Assembly: GCA_030828465.1 (NCBI GenBank)
Contig: JAURCL010000015.1
Location: forward strand, 1-36,946
Origin: Acidimicrobiales bacterium
Lineage (GTDB): Bacteria; Actinomycetota; Acidimicrobiia; Acidimicrobiales; Ilumatobacteraceae
Length of the DNA stretch: 36,946 bases
Direction of reading: 5' to 3'
Part shown: positions 25,343-35,188 of the stretch, in pieces
Numbering within the stretch: the stretch's first letter is position 1
How the letters are laid out: each line of letters begins with the position of its first letter
The notes under the pieces: generated by a model
Seen by the model: the letters and a program-made list of their open reading frames with translations, nothing else
Told to the model about the DNA's origin: nothing
Database searches by the model: none
Made by a program: the position numbers and the translations under genes

Positions 25343-26506
25343 TCAGCGCATCCGGCGCATGTACACACTCTGTACCGCGCCGAACATGGCGCAGTACACC
25401 AACAGGCTCGAGCCGCCGTACGAGATGAACGGCATGGGGAGGCCGGTGACGGGGGTGATCCCGAGGGTCATCCCGACGTTCTGGAAGAACTGCCAGAGCA
25501 CCATGGTGAATACCCCTGACGCGATGTAGGTGCCGAGCATGTCCTTCGCGAGGGTCGCGATCCGCCAGATCCGCACGAGCACCAGGCAGAACAGCGCGAT
25601 CAGCACGATCGAGCCGACCATTCCGAACTGCTCAGCCACCGCCGCGAACGGGAAATCGGCCCACATGACCGGGATGTCCCGGCCGTTGGTGAGCGGCCCC
25701 TGCAGCCATCCCTTACCCCACACCCCTCCGGTTCCGACGGCGCGGATCGCGTTGCGCACCTGGTACACGGCGTCCTGGAGCATCGGATCGGTCGTGTCCT
25801 GATCAAGAAACACCCTGATCCGCTCGATCTGGTAGCGGTTGACGAGGCGTCCGACGAAGGCGGCGACCAACGTGAGCACCGACAGCACGCTGATGGTCGC
25901 GATGTACTTCGCACGGGCTCCGGCGATGAGGAGCACCCCCATCGCCAACGACACGAGCACCGACGCCGACCCGAGGTCGGGCTGCAGCACGACGAGCACC
26001 GTCGGAATCCCGACGATGACCAGTCCGCCGATGAAGCGCGAGTAGGTGACCTCCTCGCTTCGGGTCTCCGCGAGATAGGTCGCGAGCATGGCCATCGTGG
26101 AGAACTTCGCGACCTCCGCCGGCTGCAGGTTGAAGGGCCCGAAGTCGAAGGAAATGCGATCGGCGCCCTGGGCGAGGCCGATGAGGAGCAGGAGCGCAAG
26201 CAGGGCGATCGTTCCTGCGTAGATCGAGGTCGCGCGGTCGCGAAGGGTCGCGTAGTCAATCGACATCACGGCCACGGTGATGACCGCGCCGATAATCGCG
26301 AAGACGACCTGGCGGTCGGCGAAGGCGAGCGGATCTCCCGGGATCCTGGTTCGCGAGGCCGAGTACACGACGAAGCACCCGGCGACCATCAGGACGCCCT
26401 GAAGGGTGAGGAGCACCCAGTCGATGTTGCGGCTTGGATCACCCGGACTCGACCGGATGTTCCCTAATCCGCTGTCGGGCCGTCGCGACATGAAGGTCAG
26501 CGCCAT
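25343..26506 (-). CDS. rodA: Rod-shape peptidoglycan polymerase RodA (SEDS family)
   Basis: RodA polymerises lipid II glycan strands with PBP2 in the elongasome. The 387-residue protein has about 10 hydrophobic segments and the SEDS features DYATLRDRATSIYAG, LQPDLGSASVLV, and the extracellular loop MWADFPFAAVAEQFG, whose Asp corresponds to the catalytic one of SEDS enzymes. TPVTGLPMPFISYGGSSLL closes the signature. Its partner mrdA lies 16 bp upstream, so RodA rather than FtsW is the right call. The ATG at 26506 has GGAGGTG as ribosome site. Confidence 0.93.
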   Translation of the reverse strand: MALTFMSRRPDSGLGNIRSSPGDPSRNIDWVLLTLQGVLMVAGCFVVYSASRTRIPGDPLAFADRQVVFAIIGAVITVAVMSIDYATLRDRATSIYAGTIALLALLLLIGLAQGADRISFDFGPFNLQPAEVAKFSTMAMLATYLAETRSEEVTYSRFIGGLVIVGIPTVLVVLQPDLGSASVLVSLAMGVLLIAGARAKYIATISVLSVLTLVAAFVGRLVNRYQIERIRVFLDQDTTDPMLQDAVYQVRNAIRAVGTGGVWGKGWLQGPLTNGRDIPVMWADFPFAAVAEQFGMVGSIVLIALFCLVLVRIWRIATLAKDMLGTYIASGVFTMVLWQFFQNVGMTLGITPVTGLPMPFISYGGSSLLVYCAMFGAVQSVYMRRMR

Positions 26507-26522
26507 GTCGACACCTCCGGCC

Positions 26523-28745
26523 TCATTCGGTCACCACCACTCCCCCGCCACCCCGGCGGGCGAAACACCCCACATCGGCGAGGTACTGATCGGGCGCTGG
26601 GGTGGTGGCGCCGAGGTCGAGCGGTTCGGAGATGACAACCGGATCGGTCTCGATGAGGCCCGACAGCATGAGGAAGGAGCACTTCACCACCGGAGCGGCC
26701 GCCTGCGATCCGTAGCCCGCCTTCTCGAGGTAGGCCGAGACGGTGTACGGCTGCGTGTCGTCGAGTGAGAACGCGACGAATCCCGACGAGTCGTTCCACG
26801 GGAAGTTGCCCGCTCCCTGGGCCGTGCCGGTCTTGCCGGCGACCGGGATCGCCTCCTCGGGATAGTCGTAGAAGAGTTTTTCACCGGTCGTCGAGTGGTA
26901 TGGAATGTCGGTTCCCGGCGTGCCGGCTCCCACGGTGACGACCCTGGTCAGTCCGGTGATGATCGGATCGCGGTTCTCCGCGGTCATCTCCATGTCCCGG
27001 ACGCGGATGGGAACGCGATTGACCTCGTCGACCGTTCCGACATCGAGGTTCGCGAAGCCGATCTCCCCATCGGGGGTGCCCGGCGTCCACACCGCCCGAA
27101 GGATGGTGGGCTGATTGACGTATCCCCCGTTGGCGATGGCCGCGTAGCCGTTGGCGAGTTGCAGTGGGGTGGCCGAGAGCAATCCCTGCCCGATGGCCAT
27201 CTGCACGCTGTCGCCGACATAGAAGCCGTATCCCTCGTCCTCGCTGATGACGCCGCGCTCGGCGTAACGCTTCTTCAGGTCGTCGTCGGGGACGGTGCCG
27301 TCGAACTCGAACGGCAACTCGATGCCGCTGTCGGCGCCAAAGCCGAAGAGCCTGATCTGCTCCTGGAAGACCGGCTCACCGTCGTTAAGAACGTGGATGT
27401 CCTCTCCGATTCGGTAGAAGAACGCGTCGGACGACACCGCGAGGGCGTCCTCGACGTCGACATCGTCGTAGACGCAGGGGGCGCCGGTCCCGCAGAGCGC
27501 GTTCTTGAAGTTGCAGCGAATCAGGCCGGCATCGCAGCGTTCAGGGTTGACGCTGTAGAGGTCGTAGCTGCCGGTGTCGGTGTAGATCTCGTCAGCCGTA
27601 ATCAACCCCGTGGCGAGCGCGGCGTGGGCGACGAACGGTTTGAAGGTCGAGCCAAGGTTGTATCTCCCCTGCACCCCTCGATTCACGAGGATCGACTCGT
27701 CGGGGTCGATCGGAGAACCGTCGGGTTTCTGTGAGGGGAAGATCTCTCGGAACTTCGCTCCGGAGATGTCGGCTTCGAACCAGCGGTTGTCGAAGGTCGG
27801 ATAGCTGGCGATCGCCCTGACCTCGCCCGTGTCGTGACGCATGACCACGACCGACCCGGCCGGCGCCTTATAGGGCACGAACTCGGGTTGCGTCGGGTCG
27901 AGGAGCTCGGTGGTCCCGTCCGGGAGTCGGATGGTCGGATTCCTCACCCCCTGGTTCCGGCGCGCTCGGAGCGCGGTCTCGAGGGCCTGTTCCGCGTACT
28001 GCTGCACGTCGAGGTCGATGGTCAACTGGATGTCGTGGCCGTTGACCGGCGCGACCTCCTCTAACACCCTGATCGGACGATTCGCGGCGTCGACCTCGAG
28101 AACCCGATACCCCCAGGTGCCGTGGAGGAGCCCCTCCATCGACCGCTCCACACCGAACTGCCCGACGCGCTCATTGCGCAAGTAGCCGAGCGTCAGGTAC
28201 GTCTCGAGCTGCTCGGCCGTGATCGCCCCCATGTAGCCCACGACATGGGCGGCATGCGGCGCGTAGGGATACACCCTTCGCCATTCGTTGATGATCTCGA
28301 CCCCGGGGAGGTCCTCAACCCGCTCGAGGATGGCGATGGCCGTTTGCTCGTCGACATCCTCCTTGACCGGCATGGGGAGGAACGTGGAGTAATACCCGGA
28401 TTGGTAGCGGTCCTCCATCTCCTCCATCGGCACCCCGACCCAGCCCTCGAGTCTGACGAACAACTCCGAACGCGCCGAGCGGGTCTGCATCGCGCGCCAA
28501 TCAACGGCGACGGTGAGGATCCGCTCATTGTCAGCGAGGATCCGACCCTCCACATCGAAGATGCGCCCACGCTCAGGCGCCAACTGCACCACGCGCGTCT
28601 TGGATCGATCGACCCGCTGCTGCAACTCCTCCGCTCGGACGGTCTGGAGGTACCAGAGACGCACACCGAGCAGGGACACGAGGACCACACCGACCGTCGC
28701 GAGCACTCCGAGCCGCACCGCGCGACGATCCCCGGCCATCCCCAC
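26523..28745 (-). CDS. mrdA: Penicillin-binding protein 2 (class B transpeptidase)
   Basis: This class B PBP cross-links peptidoglycan in elongation with RodA. In the 740-residue protein, one N-terminal membrane anchor (about 10-32) precedes a dimerisation domain and the transpeptidase domain. Active-site motifs are STFK with nucleophile Ser366, the SxN-equivalent SSD at 438-440 (Asp in the third place, as commonly seen in the PBP2 class), and KTGTA starting at Lys638. The start is GTG at 28745 or ATG at 28739; neither has a clear Shine-Dalgarno. It lies between mreD and rodA, the classical mre/mrd order. Confidence 0.94.
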   Translation of the reverse strand: MGMAGDRRAVRLGVLATVGVVLVSLLGVRLWYLQTVRAEELQQRVDRSKTRVVQLAPERGRIFDVEGRILADNERILTVAVDWRAMQTRSARSELFVRLEGWVGVPMEEMEDRYQSGYYSTFLPMPVKEDVDEQTAIAILERVEDLPGVEIINEWRRVYPYAPHAAHVVGYMGAITAEQLETYLTLGYLRNERVGQFGVERSMEGLLHGTWGYRVLEVDAANRPIRVLEEVAPVNGHDIQLTIDLDVQQYAEQALETALRARRNQGVRNPTIRLPDGTTELLDPTQPEFVPYKAPAGSVVVMRHDTGEVRAIASYPTFDNRWFEADISGAKFREIFPSQKPDGSPIDPDESILVNRGVQGRYNLGSTFKPFVAHAALATGLITADEIYTDTGSYDLYSVNPERCDAGLIRCNFKNALCGTGAPCVYDDVDVEDALAVSSDAFFYRIGEDIHVLNDGEPVFQEQIRLFGFGADSGIELPFEFDGTVPDDDLKKRYAERGVISEDEGYGFYVGDSVQMAIGQGLLSATPLQLANGYAAIANGGYVNQPTILRAVWTPGTPDGEIGFANLDVGTVDEVNRVPIRVRDMEMTAENRDPIITGLTRVVTVGAGTPGTDIPYHSTTGEKLFYDYPEEAIPVAGKTGTAQGAGNFPWNDSSGFVAFSLDDTQPYTVSAYLEKAGYGSQAAAPVVKCSFLMLSGLIETDPVVISEPLDLGATTPAPDQYLADVGCFARRGGGGVVVTE

Positions 28746-28804
28746 AGTGTGCCGTGTCGAACGGCCCGGTGGCCGTCACGCGAGTGTCGGGCCCTGAGGC
28801 GGCC

Positions 28805-29347
28805 TCAGACTTCGGCGCGGATCTCGGGAGGCAACTTCATCTCCGAGCGCTGAAGACTGAGCGACCATCTGCCGAGCGGAGCGAGCACGGGGCTCGCCAT
28901 CAGCGCTGCGACTGCCACCACCCCGACAACGGTGAGCAGTCCGGTCGGCGAGACACTCGCCTCGCCAATCACGAGGCGCACCACCGGAACCATCGCCTCC
29001 CCCACCGCCGCACCCACAGCCGACTGCAGGGCGAGGATCCACCAGTGGCTCTCGATCCGGAACAGGCGTCCGATGCCGGCGACATAACCCGCCAGAGCCA
29101 TGGTCACCGCCGTGGCACCGAGCGGTGTCCCGACCGCGAGGTCATACATGACGCCGACGGTGAATCCGACGATCGCGCCCCGCTCCACCCCACCGACGGC
29201 GCCGGTCGCGGCGACGTAAGCGAGCACGATTTGCACCGACACGCCGAAGGGGCGGAGCTCCACGAGCAGCGTCGTCTGCACGGCCAGGAGAACCATGCCG
29301 ATCGGTATGACCCTGGCCACCCAGGAGTTCATCAGGAAACCGATCAC
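28805..29347 (-). CDS. mreD: Rod-shape-determining membrane protein MreD
   Basis: This is a 180-residue integral membrane protein with about five hydrophobic segments. It links MreC to the RodA-PBP2 enzymes in the elongasome. MreD is weakly conserved; the call rests on length, membrane pattern, the GFTVGVMYDLAVGTPLGATAV stretch (family F.G...D...g.PLG type) and position between mreC and mrdA. GTG at 29347 overlaps the mreC stop by 4 bp (GTGA). Confidence 0.88.
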   Translation of the reverse strand: MIGFLMNSWVARVIPIGMVLLAVQTTLLVELRPFGVSVQIVLAYVAATGAVGGVERGAIVGFTVGVMYDLAVGTPLGATAVTMALAGYVAGIGRLFRIESHWWILALQSAVGAAVGEAMVPVVRLVIGEASVSPTGLLTVVGVVAVAALMASPVLAPLGRWSLSLQRSEMKLPPEIRAEV

Positions 29348-30369
29348 GGCTGAAGCTCCGTCGGAGGCTGGTAGAGCACGACACGAACAAACTGGAGGCG
29401 CCCAAGATCGGGAGAAAGCGCGATCTCGAGTTCCTGGCCCGCGGTGCCGGCGCGCGTGATCACGTTCGCGACGCGGCCGACGGGAATGTTTGGGGGCGCC
29501 AACGAGGTGCTTCCCCCAGCCGTGAACACGGTGTCACCGATCTCGATCCGTCCGAAGGCCGAGTTCCCCACCACGAAGGACACCCGCGGCAGCCGCTCAT
29601 CACCCTGGCCGCGGAGCACGCCGGTCTCGCGGATCACCTCGACCTCCGGCAAGATCACGGCATCAGCGAGAGCGACGGTGGTCGTGGTCGACGTGACGAT
29701 CGGGAACTCCTCCCGCACCGCACCCTGGTCGGCACCCGGGAACGACTCCTCCTCGGCCGCCACGGTGGTCGTGGTGAAGCCGGGAACCACCTGTTCAGGG
29801 TCCTCCGCGCTGACCGAGAGGATTTTGACCTGCACCGCATAGGACGGATCGGTCACCAGCATGATCACGCTGGATGTGGGCGCCACCCTGGTCACCTTGC
29901 CGACGAGCCCGGCCTCATTGACCGCGGACATTCCGACGCGGATCCCGTGGATCGAGCCGCGGTCGATCTCGACCTGCTGGTCGAAGTTCGTCGGCGACTG
30001 GCCGACGAGACGCGCGGTCACCGAGTCGTAGGAGGCCAGCGATTCGAGGCTGTTGAGCGCCAGCAAGTCCTGGTTCTCGATGATCGCGTTCTGGGCCGCG
30101 ATCTCGGCTGAGCGCTGCGCGTCGACCTGGGCACGGAGCACCCGATTCTCCTCCTCGAGGGCGTCGAAATCGGAGTAGGCCCGCCACAGCCGCTCGATCG
30201 GAGTCGAAGCGACCTCAGCCGCCTGCTGGAACGGCTGCAGCGCGACGGTGAAGCCCGACCGCGCCGCGTCGAACAGTCGATTACCCCGAAGGTCGAGGGT
30301 CAACAGGAGCGCCGAAGTCAGCGCGAGCGCGATGATGACGCGTCGACGTCCAGCCGAGTAGAGCGGCAC
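29344..30369 (-). CDS. mreC: Rod-shape-determining protein MreC, with a Thr-rich insertion
   Basis: MreC is the extracytoplasmic scaffold of the elongasome. In the 341-residue protein, one membrane segment (about 10-26) is followed by a coiled coil (about 65-110, FDALEEENRVLRAQVDAQ) and the paired beta-barrel domain with VTARLVGQSPTNFDQQVEIDRGS, NEAGLVGKV, TDPSYAVQV and IPVGRVANVITR. Between the beta strands, residues about 186-248 form an unusual insertion with two TTTTVA stretches and an acidic middle (EEESFPGADQ); most MreC proteins have a short turn there. It is co-transcribed with mreB (10-bp gap) and mreD (4-bp overlap). Confidence 0.92.
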   Translation of the reverse strand: MPLYSAGRRRVIIALALTSALLLTLDLRGNRLFDAARSGFTVALQPFQQAAEVASTPIERLWRAYSDFDALEEENRVLRAQVDAQRSAEIAAQNAIIENQDLLALNSLESLASYDSVTARLVGQSPTNFDQQVEIDRGSIHGIRVGMSAVNEAGLVGKVTRVAPTSSVIMLVTDPSYAVQVKILSVSAEDPEQVVPGFTTTTVAAEEESFPGADQGAVREEFPIVTSTTTTVALADAVILPEVEVIRETGVLRGQGDERLPRVSFVVGNSAFGRIEIGDTVFTAGGSTSLAPPNIPVGRVANVITRAGTAGQELEIALSPDLGRLQFVRVVLYQPPTELQP

Positions 30370-30379
30370 GAGACCCCCG

Positions 30380-31414
30380 TCAGAGATCGCCGCCGAGCGA
30401 CATCAGACTGCGCATGGCATCGATGTTCTCGAGCGCCTTGCCCGATCCGACCACCACGCTGAACAGCGGTTCCTCGGCAATCCTGATCGGCATTCCGGTC
30501 TCGTGGGCGAGCCGGTCGGGCAGCCCCTGGAGCAGTGCCCCGCCGCCGGTGAGGGTGATCCCCTCCTCCATGATGTCGGCGGCGAGTTCGGGTGGGGTGC
30601 GATCGAGCGCCGCCTTGACCGCGTCGACGATCGCGCTCACCGGTTCCTCAAGGGCCTCGCGCACATGCTCCGTGGTCAACTGGATGGTCCTCGGCAGGCC
30701 GCTGATGAGGTCTCGCCCGCGGATATCGGCGGTGACCTCCTCGGGAAGGGGCCAAGCCGATCCCATCTGCATCTTGATCTCCTCGGAGGTGCGCTCACCG
30801 ATGGCGAGGGAGAACTCCTTTTTGACGTACTGGATGATCGCGTCGTCGAGCTCGTCACCAGCGACCCTGACCGACTGGGCGGTGACGATGCCACCGAGAG
30901 AGATGACAGCCACCTCAGTGGTGCCACCACCGATGTCGACAACCATCGAGCCGTTCGGGGCGTGCACCGGGAGATCGGCTCCGATCGCGGCCGCCATCGG
31001 CTCCTCGATGATGTGGACGGGCTTGCGAGCGCCGGCGTACTCCGCGGCGTCCTGCACCGCCCGCTGCTCCACTCCGGTGATGCCCGAGGGTACGCAGATG
31101 ATCATGCGGGGCTTCGACCACTTCGATCCGTGGACCTGCTGGATGAACCACCGCAGCATTTTCTCGCAGACCTCGAAGTCCGCGATGACACCGTCTTTCA
31201 GGGGGCGGACCGTTCGGATGTGGCTCGGTGTGCGCCCCATCATCTGCTTGGCCTGATGGCCGACGGCGACGGGGCGACCGTCGTTGACGTTGATGGCGAC
31301 AACGGACGGCTCATCGAGCACCACGCCGATACCCCGCGCGTAGATCAGGGTGTTCGCGGTGCCGAGGTCGATGGCGAGGTCGCGACCGAGTCCGAGTGGA
31401 TTACTGCGTACCAC
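30380..31414 (-). CDS. mreB: Actin-like rod-shape protein MreB
   Basis: MreB filaments organise lateral wall synthesis from the cytoplasmic side. The 344-residue product has the actin-family phosphate loops AIDLGTANTLIYARG and VVDIGGGTTEVAVISLGG, plus IIEEPMAAAIGADLPV and LTGGGALLQGLPDRL. The N-terminus before AIDLG is short and has a hydrophobic-basic look that could touch the membrane. The GTG start at 31414 has AGGAGG 5 nt upstream. It is the first gene of mreBCD-mrdA-rodA; a GC-rich hairpin lies between it and ndk. Confidence 0.96.
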   Translation of the reverse strand: MVRSNPLGLGRDLAIDLGTANTLIYARGIGVVLDEPSVVAINVNDGRPVAVGHQAKQMMGRTPSHIRTVRPLKDGVIADFEVCEKMLRWFIQQVHGSKWSKPRMIICVPSGITGVEQRAVQDAAEYAGARKPVHIIEEPMAAAIGADLPVHAPNGSMVVDIGGGTTEVAVISLGGIVTAQSVRVAGDELDDAIIQYVKKEFSLAIGERTSEEIKMQMGSAWPLPEEVTADIRGRDLISGLPRTIQLTTEHVREALEEPVSAIVDAVKAALDRTPPELAADIMEEGITLTGGGALLQGLPDRLAHETGMPIRIAEEPLFSVVVGSGKALENIDAMRSLMSLGGDL

Positions 31415-31442
31415 GTGCTCCTCCTTCCCGGCCCCCGCGGCA

Positions 31443-31462
31443 CTCCGGCGGCAGCGCCGGAG
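31443..31462. terminator. Perfect GC-rich hairpin between ndk and mreB
   Basis: CTCCGGCG-GCAG-CGCCGGAG is an 8-bp perfect stem with a 4-nt loop. It lies just past the ndk stop and upstream of the mreB ribosome site. There is no T-run on the minus strand, so it may be a weak or factor-assisted terminator, or a leader structure of mreB. Confidence 0.45.
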
Positions 31463-31473
31463 GTCCTCAAATG

Positions 31474-31884
31474 TTACAGATTGGGGAAGAAGATCCCGAT
31501 CTCCCGCTCAGCGCTGGCGAGCGAGTCGCTGCCATGCACGAGGTTCTCCGTGAACAAGATGCCGAGATCCCCGCGGATGGTTCCAGGAGCAGCGGAACGG
31601 GGGTTGGTGGCGCCCATCATCGAGCGCACGACCTCCCAAGTGTCCTCGGGACCCTCGACGACCATCGCCACCACGGGGCCGCGACTCATGAACGCGACCA
31701 GATCAGCGTAGAACGGCTTGCCGACGTGCTCCTCGTAATGGCGCTCGAGGGTGGCCGCATCGAGGCTTCTCAACTCCATCGCCACGATCGAGAGATTCTT
31801 CGACTCGAAACGGGAGAGGATCTCCCCAATGAGCTTGCGCTCCACGGCATCGGGCTTGAGCAGGACGAGAGTGCGGTCTGACAT
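31474..31884 (-). CDS. ndk: Nucleoside diphosphate kinase
   Basis: Ndk transfers the gamma-phosphate of ATP to nucleoside diphosphates through a phospho-His. The 136-residue product is of normal length, starts SDRTLVLLKPDAVER, and has the active-site NLVHGSDS with His117. The frame is open upstream, but ATG at 31884 fits the family start and lies 7 nt after TAGCCT, so it is probably leaderless. It sits between folC and mreB, the usual order in actinobacteria. Confidence 0.96.
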   Translation of the reverse strand: MSDRTLVLLKPDAVERKLIGEILSRFESKNLSIVAMELRSLDAATLERHYEEHVGKPFYADLVAFMSRGPVVAMVVEGPEDTWEVVRSMMGATNPRSAAPGTIRGDLGILFTENLVHGSDSLASAEREIGIFFPNL

Positions 31885-31891
31885 GGGCGGC

Positions 31892-31897
31892 AGGCTA
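31892..31897 (-). promoter_or_regulatory. -10 box (TANNNT) of ndk
   Basis: TAGCCT on the minus strand followed by 7 nt and the ndk ATG. It indicates a leaderless ndk transcript separate from folC. Confidence 0.45.
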
Positions 31898-31921
31898 CCG
31901 GCGCGCCGCCGCGCCCTGACC

Positions 31922-33211
31922 TCAGGCCAGCAGCCGGCGATACTCGCCGCGAGCAGCTCCCGCGACGTAGATCGAACCAGCCGCGAGCACCGCGTCATCG
32001 GCATCGAGATGACGAATCGAGAGGGCGCATGCCTCCTCGACCGATTCACACACCAGCACCTCCTCGCACCCGAGCGCACGGGCCGCGCGCGCAACCTCGA
32101 CGGCCGGCACGCCACGAGGACTCGGCGCCGTGCACGTGATCACCCGGTCGAACTCGTCGGCGCGGACAGCCGCGAGCATCTCATCGGGGTCGCGGAGGGT
32201 GCCAAACAGCAAGACCCGTCGACCATCTGGAGCAAAGTCACCGAAGAAGACCTGCGCGCAGGTGTCGGCGCCCGCCGGGTTGTGCGCCCCATCGATCACG
32301 ACCAGCGGTTGCACACCGACCACCTCGAACCGGCCGGGCACCTCGACCGAGGCGAATCCCTCGGTGACAACCTCCTCGCTGAGCGGGGAGGCGAAAAAGG
32401 CCTCGACCGCGGCAAGCGCGACCGAGGCGTTCTCCCCCTGGTGCGAACCGTAAAGGGGAAGGAAGACATCGGTGTGGATCGTCGTCGGGGTTCGCAGGTC
32501 GAGGAGGCGCCCACCGACCGCGAGTGAGTTGTCGATCGTCGCGAAGTCCTCGTCGCGGGTCAGCATCGAGCCATGCGGCTCGCCCGCGAAGATCGCGCGC
32601 AAGTCGGGATCGGTGTCCCCGATCACCGCCGCAGAACCGGGCTTGATGATCCCCGCTTTCTCACGCGCGATATCAGCGACGGTCGGACCGGCGAACTCGG
32701 TGTGATCGAGCCCGATGTTGGTGACGACGGCGACCTGGGCGTGGGCGACGTTCGTCGCGTCCCAGCGGCCAAGCATCCCCACCTCGAGGACGACAACATC
32801 CACAGCGGAGTCCGCGAAATACCGGAAGGCGGCCGCCGTCATCGCCTCGAAGTAGGTGGGGCGCACACCCGTCATGATCTCGAGTGCGGCCACCGCGGCG
32901 ATCTGCTCGCCGAGGTCGTCCCCGGTGATCGGCTCGGCGTTGCGGCGGATGCGCTCGGTGATGTGCTCAAGATGCGGGCTGGTGTAGGTGCCAACGGTCA
33001 GTCCGCTCGCCATGAGTAGCCGAGTGATCATCTGCACGGTGGATCCCTTGCCGTTCGTGCCCGTTACGTGGATGACGGGGGCGGCGTGCTGGGGATCACC
33101 CATCGCGGCGCAGAGCGCACGGATGTTGTCGACCGAGGGTGAGTCGATACGACCGGTGACGTCGTACGAGGCGTGCTCGTCGAGATAGCGAAGCGCGGAC
33201 TGAAGGTCCAT
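31922..33211 (-). CDS. folC: Folylpolyglutamate synthase / dihydrofolate synthase
   Basis: FolC adds glutamate to folates, and in many bacteria to dihydropteroate, with ATP in the cytoplasm. The 429-residue Mur-ligase-family protein has the P-loop VTGTNGKGSTVQM, EVGMLGRWDATN and VIDGAHNPAG, in the right order for FolC. The ATG at 33211 follows the clpX stop by 15 bp, so it is in the clpX operon. The product supports the folate pool used by metF, metH and panB in this window, though it is not co-regulated with them. Confidence 0.93.
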   Translation of the reverse strand: MDLQSALRYLDEHASYDVTGRIDSPSVDNIRALCAAMGDPQHAAPVIHVTGTNGKGSTVQMITRLLMASGLTVGTYTSPHLEHITERIRRNAEPITGDDLGEQIAAVAALEIMTGVRPTYFEAMTAAAFRYFADSAVDVVVLEVGMLGRWDATNVAHAQVAVVTNIGLDHTEFAGPTVADIAREKAGIIKPGSAAVIGDTDPDLRAIFAGEPHGSMLTRDEDFATIDNSLAVGGRLLDLRTPTTIHTDVFLPLYGSHQGENASVALAAVEAFFASPLSEEVVTEGFASVEVPGRFEVVGVQPLVVIDGAHNPAGADTCAQVFFGDFAPDGRRVLLFGTLRDPDEMLAAVRADEFDRVITCTAPSPRGVPAVEVARAARALGCEEVLVCESVEEACALSIRHLDADDAVLAAGSIYVAGAARGEYRRLLA

Positions 33212-33226
33212 GGGAGTTGGTGCCGG

Positions 33227-34510
<1,284 letters not shown>

Positions 34511-34555
34511 GACTGCCGTCCCCTCATCCGATTCGGGAGTCCGCCGAGCCGAGGC

Positions 34556-35188
34556 TCAACGGATGGCCCCGGCACGGTCAACGACCGCCCGAGACTCGAT
34601 CACCTGATCGATGATGCCATATTCGACAGCCTCGGATGCCTCCATCACGAAATCGCGGTCGGTGTCGGAGTGGATTCGATCGAGGGGCTGACCGGTGTGG
34701 CGGGCCAGGATCTCCTCAAGGATGTCGCGCATCCGGAGGATCTCCTTGGCGGCAAGTTCGAGATCGGTGACCTGCCCGTAACCCACTTGGCCGTAGGGCT
34801 GGTGAAGCAGCACCCTCGAGTGCGGAAGGGCGAGGCGCTTGCCCTTGGTGCCGGCGGCGAGGAGCACCGCAGCGGCTGAGGCGGCCTGACCGAGGCAGAT
34901 CGTCGCGATGTCGTTGCGAATGAACTGCATCGTGTCGTAGATCGCGAAGAGCGACGTGATGTCGCCGCCGGGCGAGTTGATGTAGATGTTGATGTCCTTG
35001 TCGGGGTTCTCCGACTCGAGGTGGATCAACTGCGCACAGATCAACGAGGCGATCTGGTCATCGACCGGCGTCTGCAGAAAGATGATGTTGTCCTTGAGCA
35101 GGCGGCTGTAGAGGTCGTAGGCGCGCTCACCGCGGGAGGTCTGCTCAACGACGTTCGGGACGAGGTAGTTGGTCGCTTGGAGGTCCAT
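34556..35188 (-). CDS. clpP: ATP-dependent Clp protease proteolytic subunit ClpP
   Basis: This serine protease core of about 210 residues has the nucleophile Ser104 in GQAAS, the catalytic His129 in LLHQPYG, and the Asp in the SDTDRDF block before EAVEYGIID. The N-terminal segment is short, as in mature ClpP. ATG at 35188 shares one base with the tig stop (TGATG) and has AAGGAG upstream; GTG at 35191 is also in frame. Only one clpP lies between tig and clpX, where actinobacteria often carry a clpP1-clpP2 pair. Confidence 0.96.
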   Translation of the reverse strand: MDLQATNYLVPNVVEQTSRGERAYDLYSRLLKDNIIFLQTPVDDQIASLICAQLIHLESENPDKDINIYINSPGGDITSLFAIYDTMQFIRNDIATICLGQAASAAAVLLAAGTKGKRLALPHSRVLLHQPYGQVGYGQVTDLELAAKEILRMRDILEEILARHTGQPLDRIHSDTDRDFVMEASEAVEYGIIDQVIESRAVVDRAGAIR

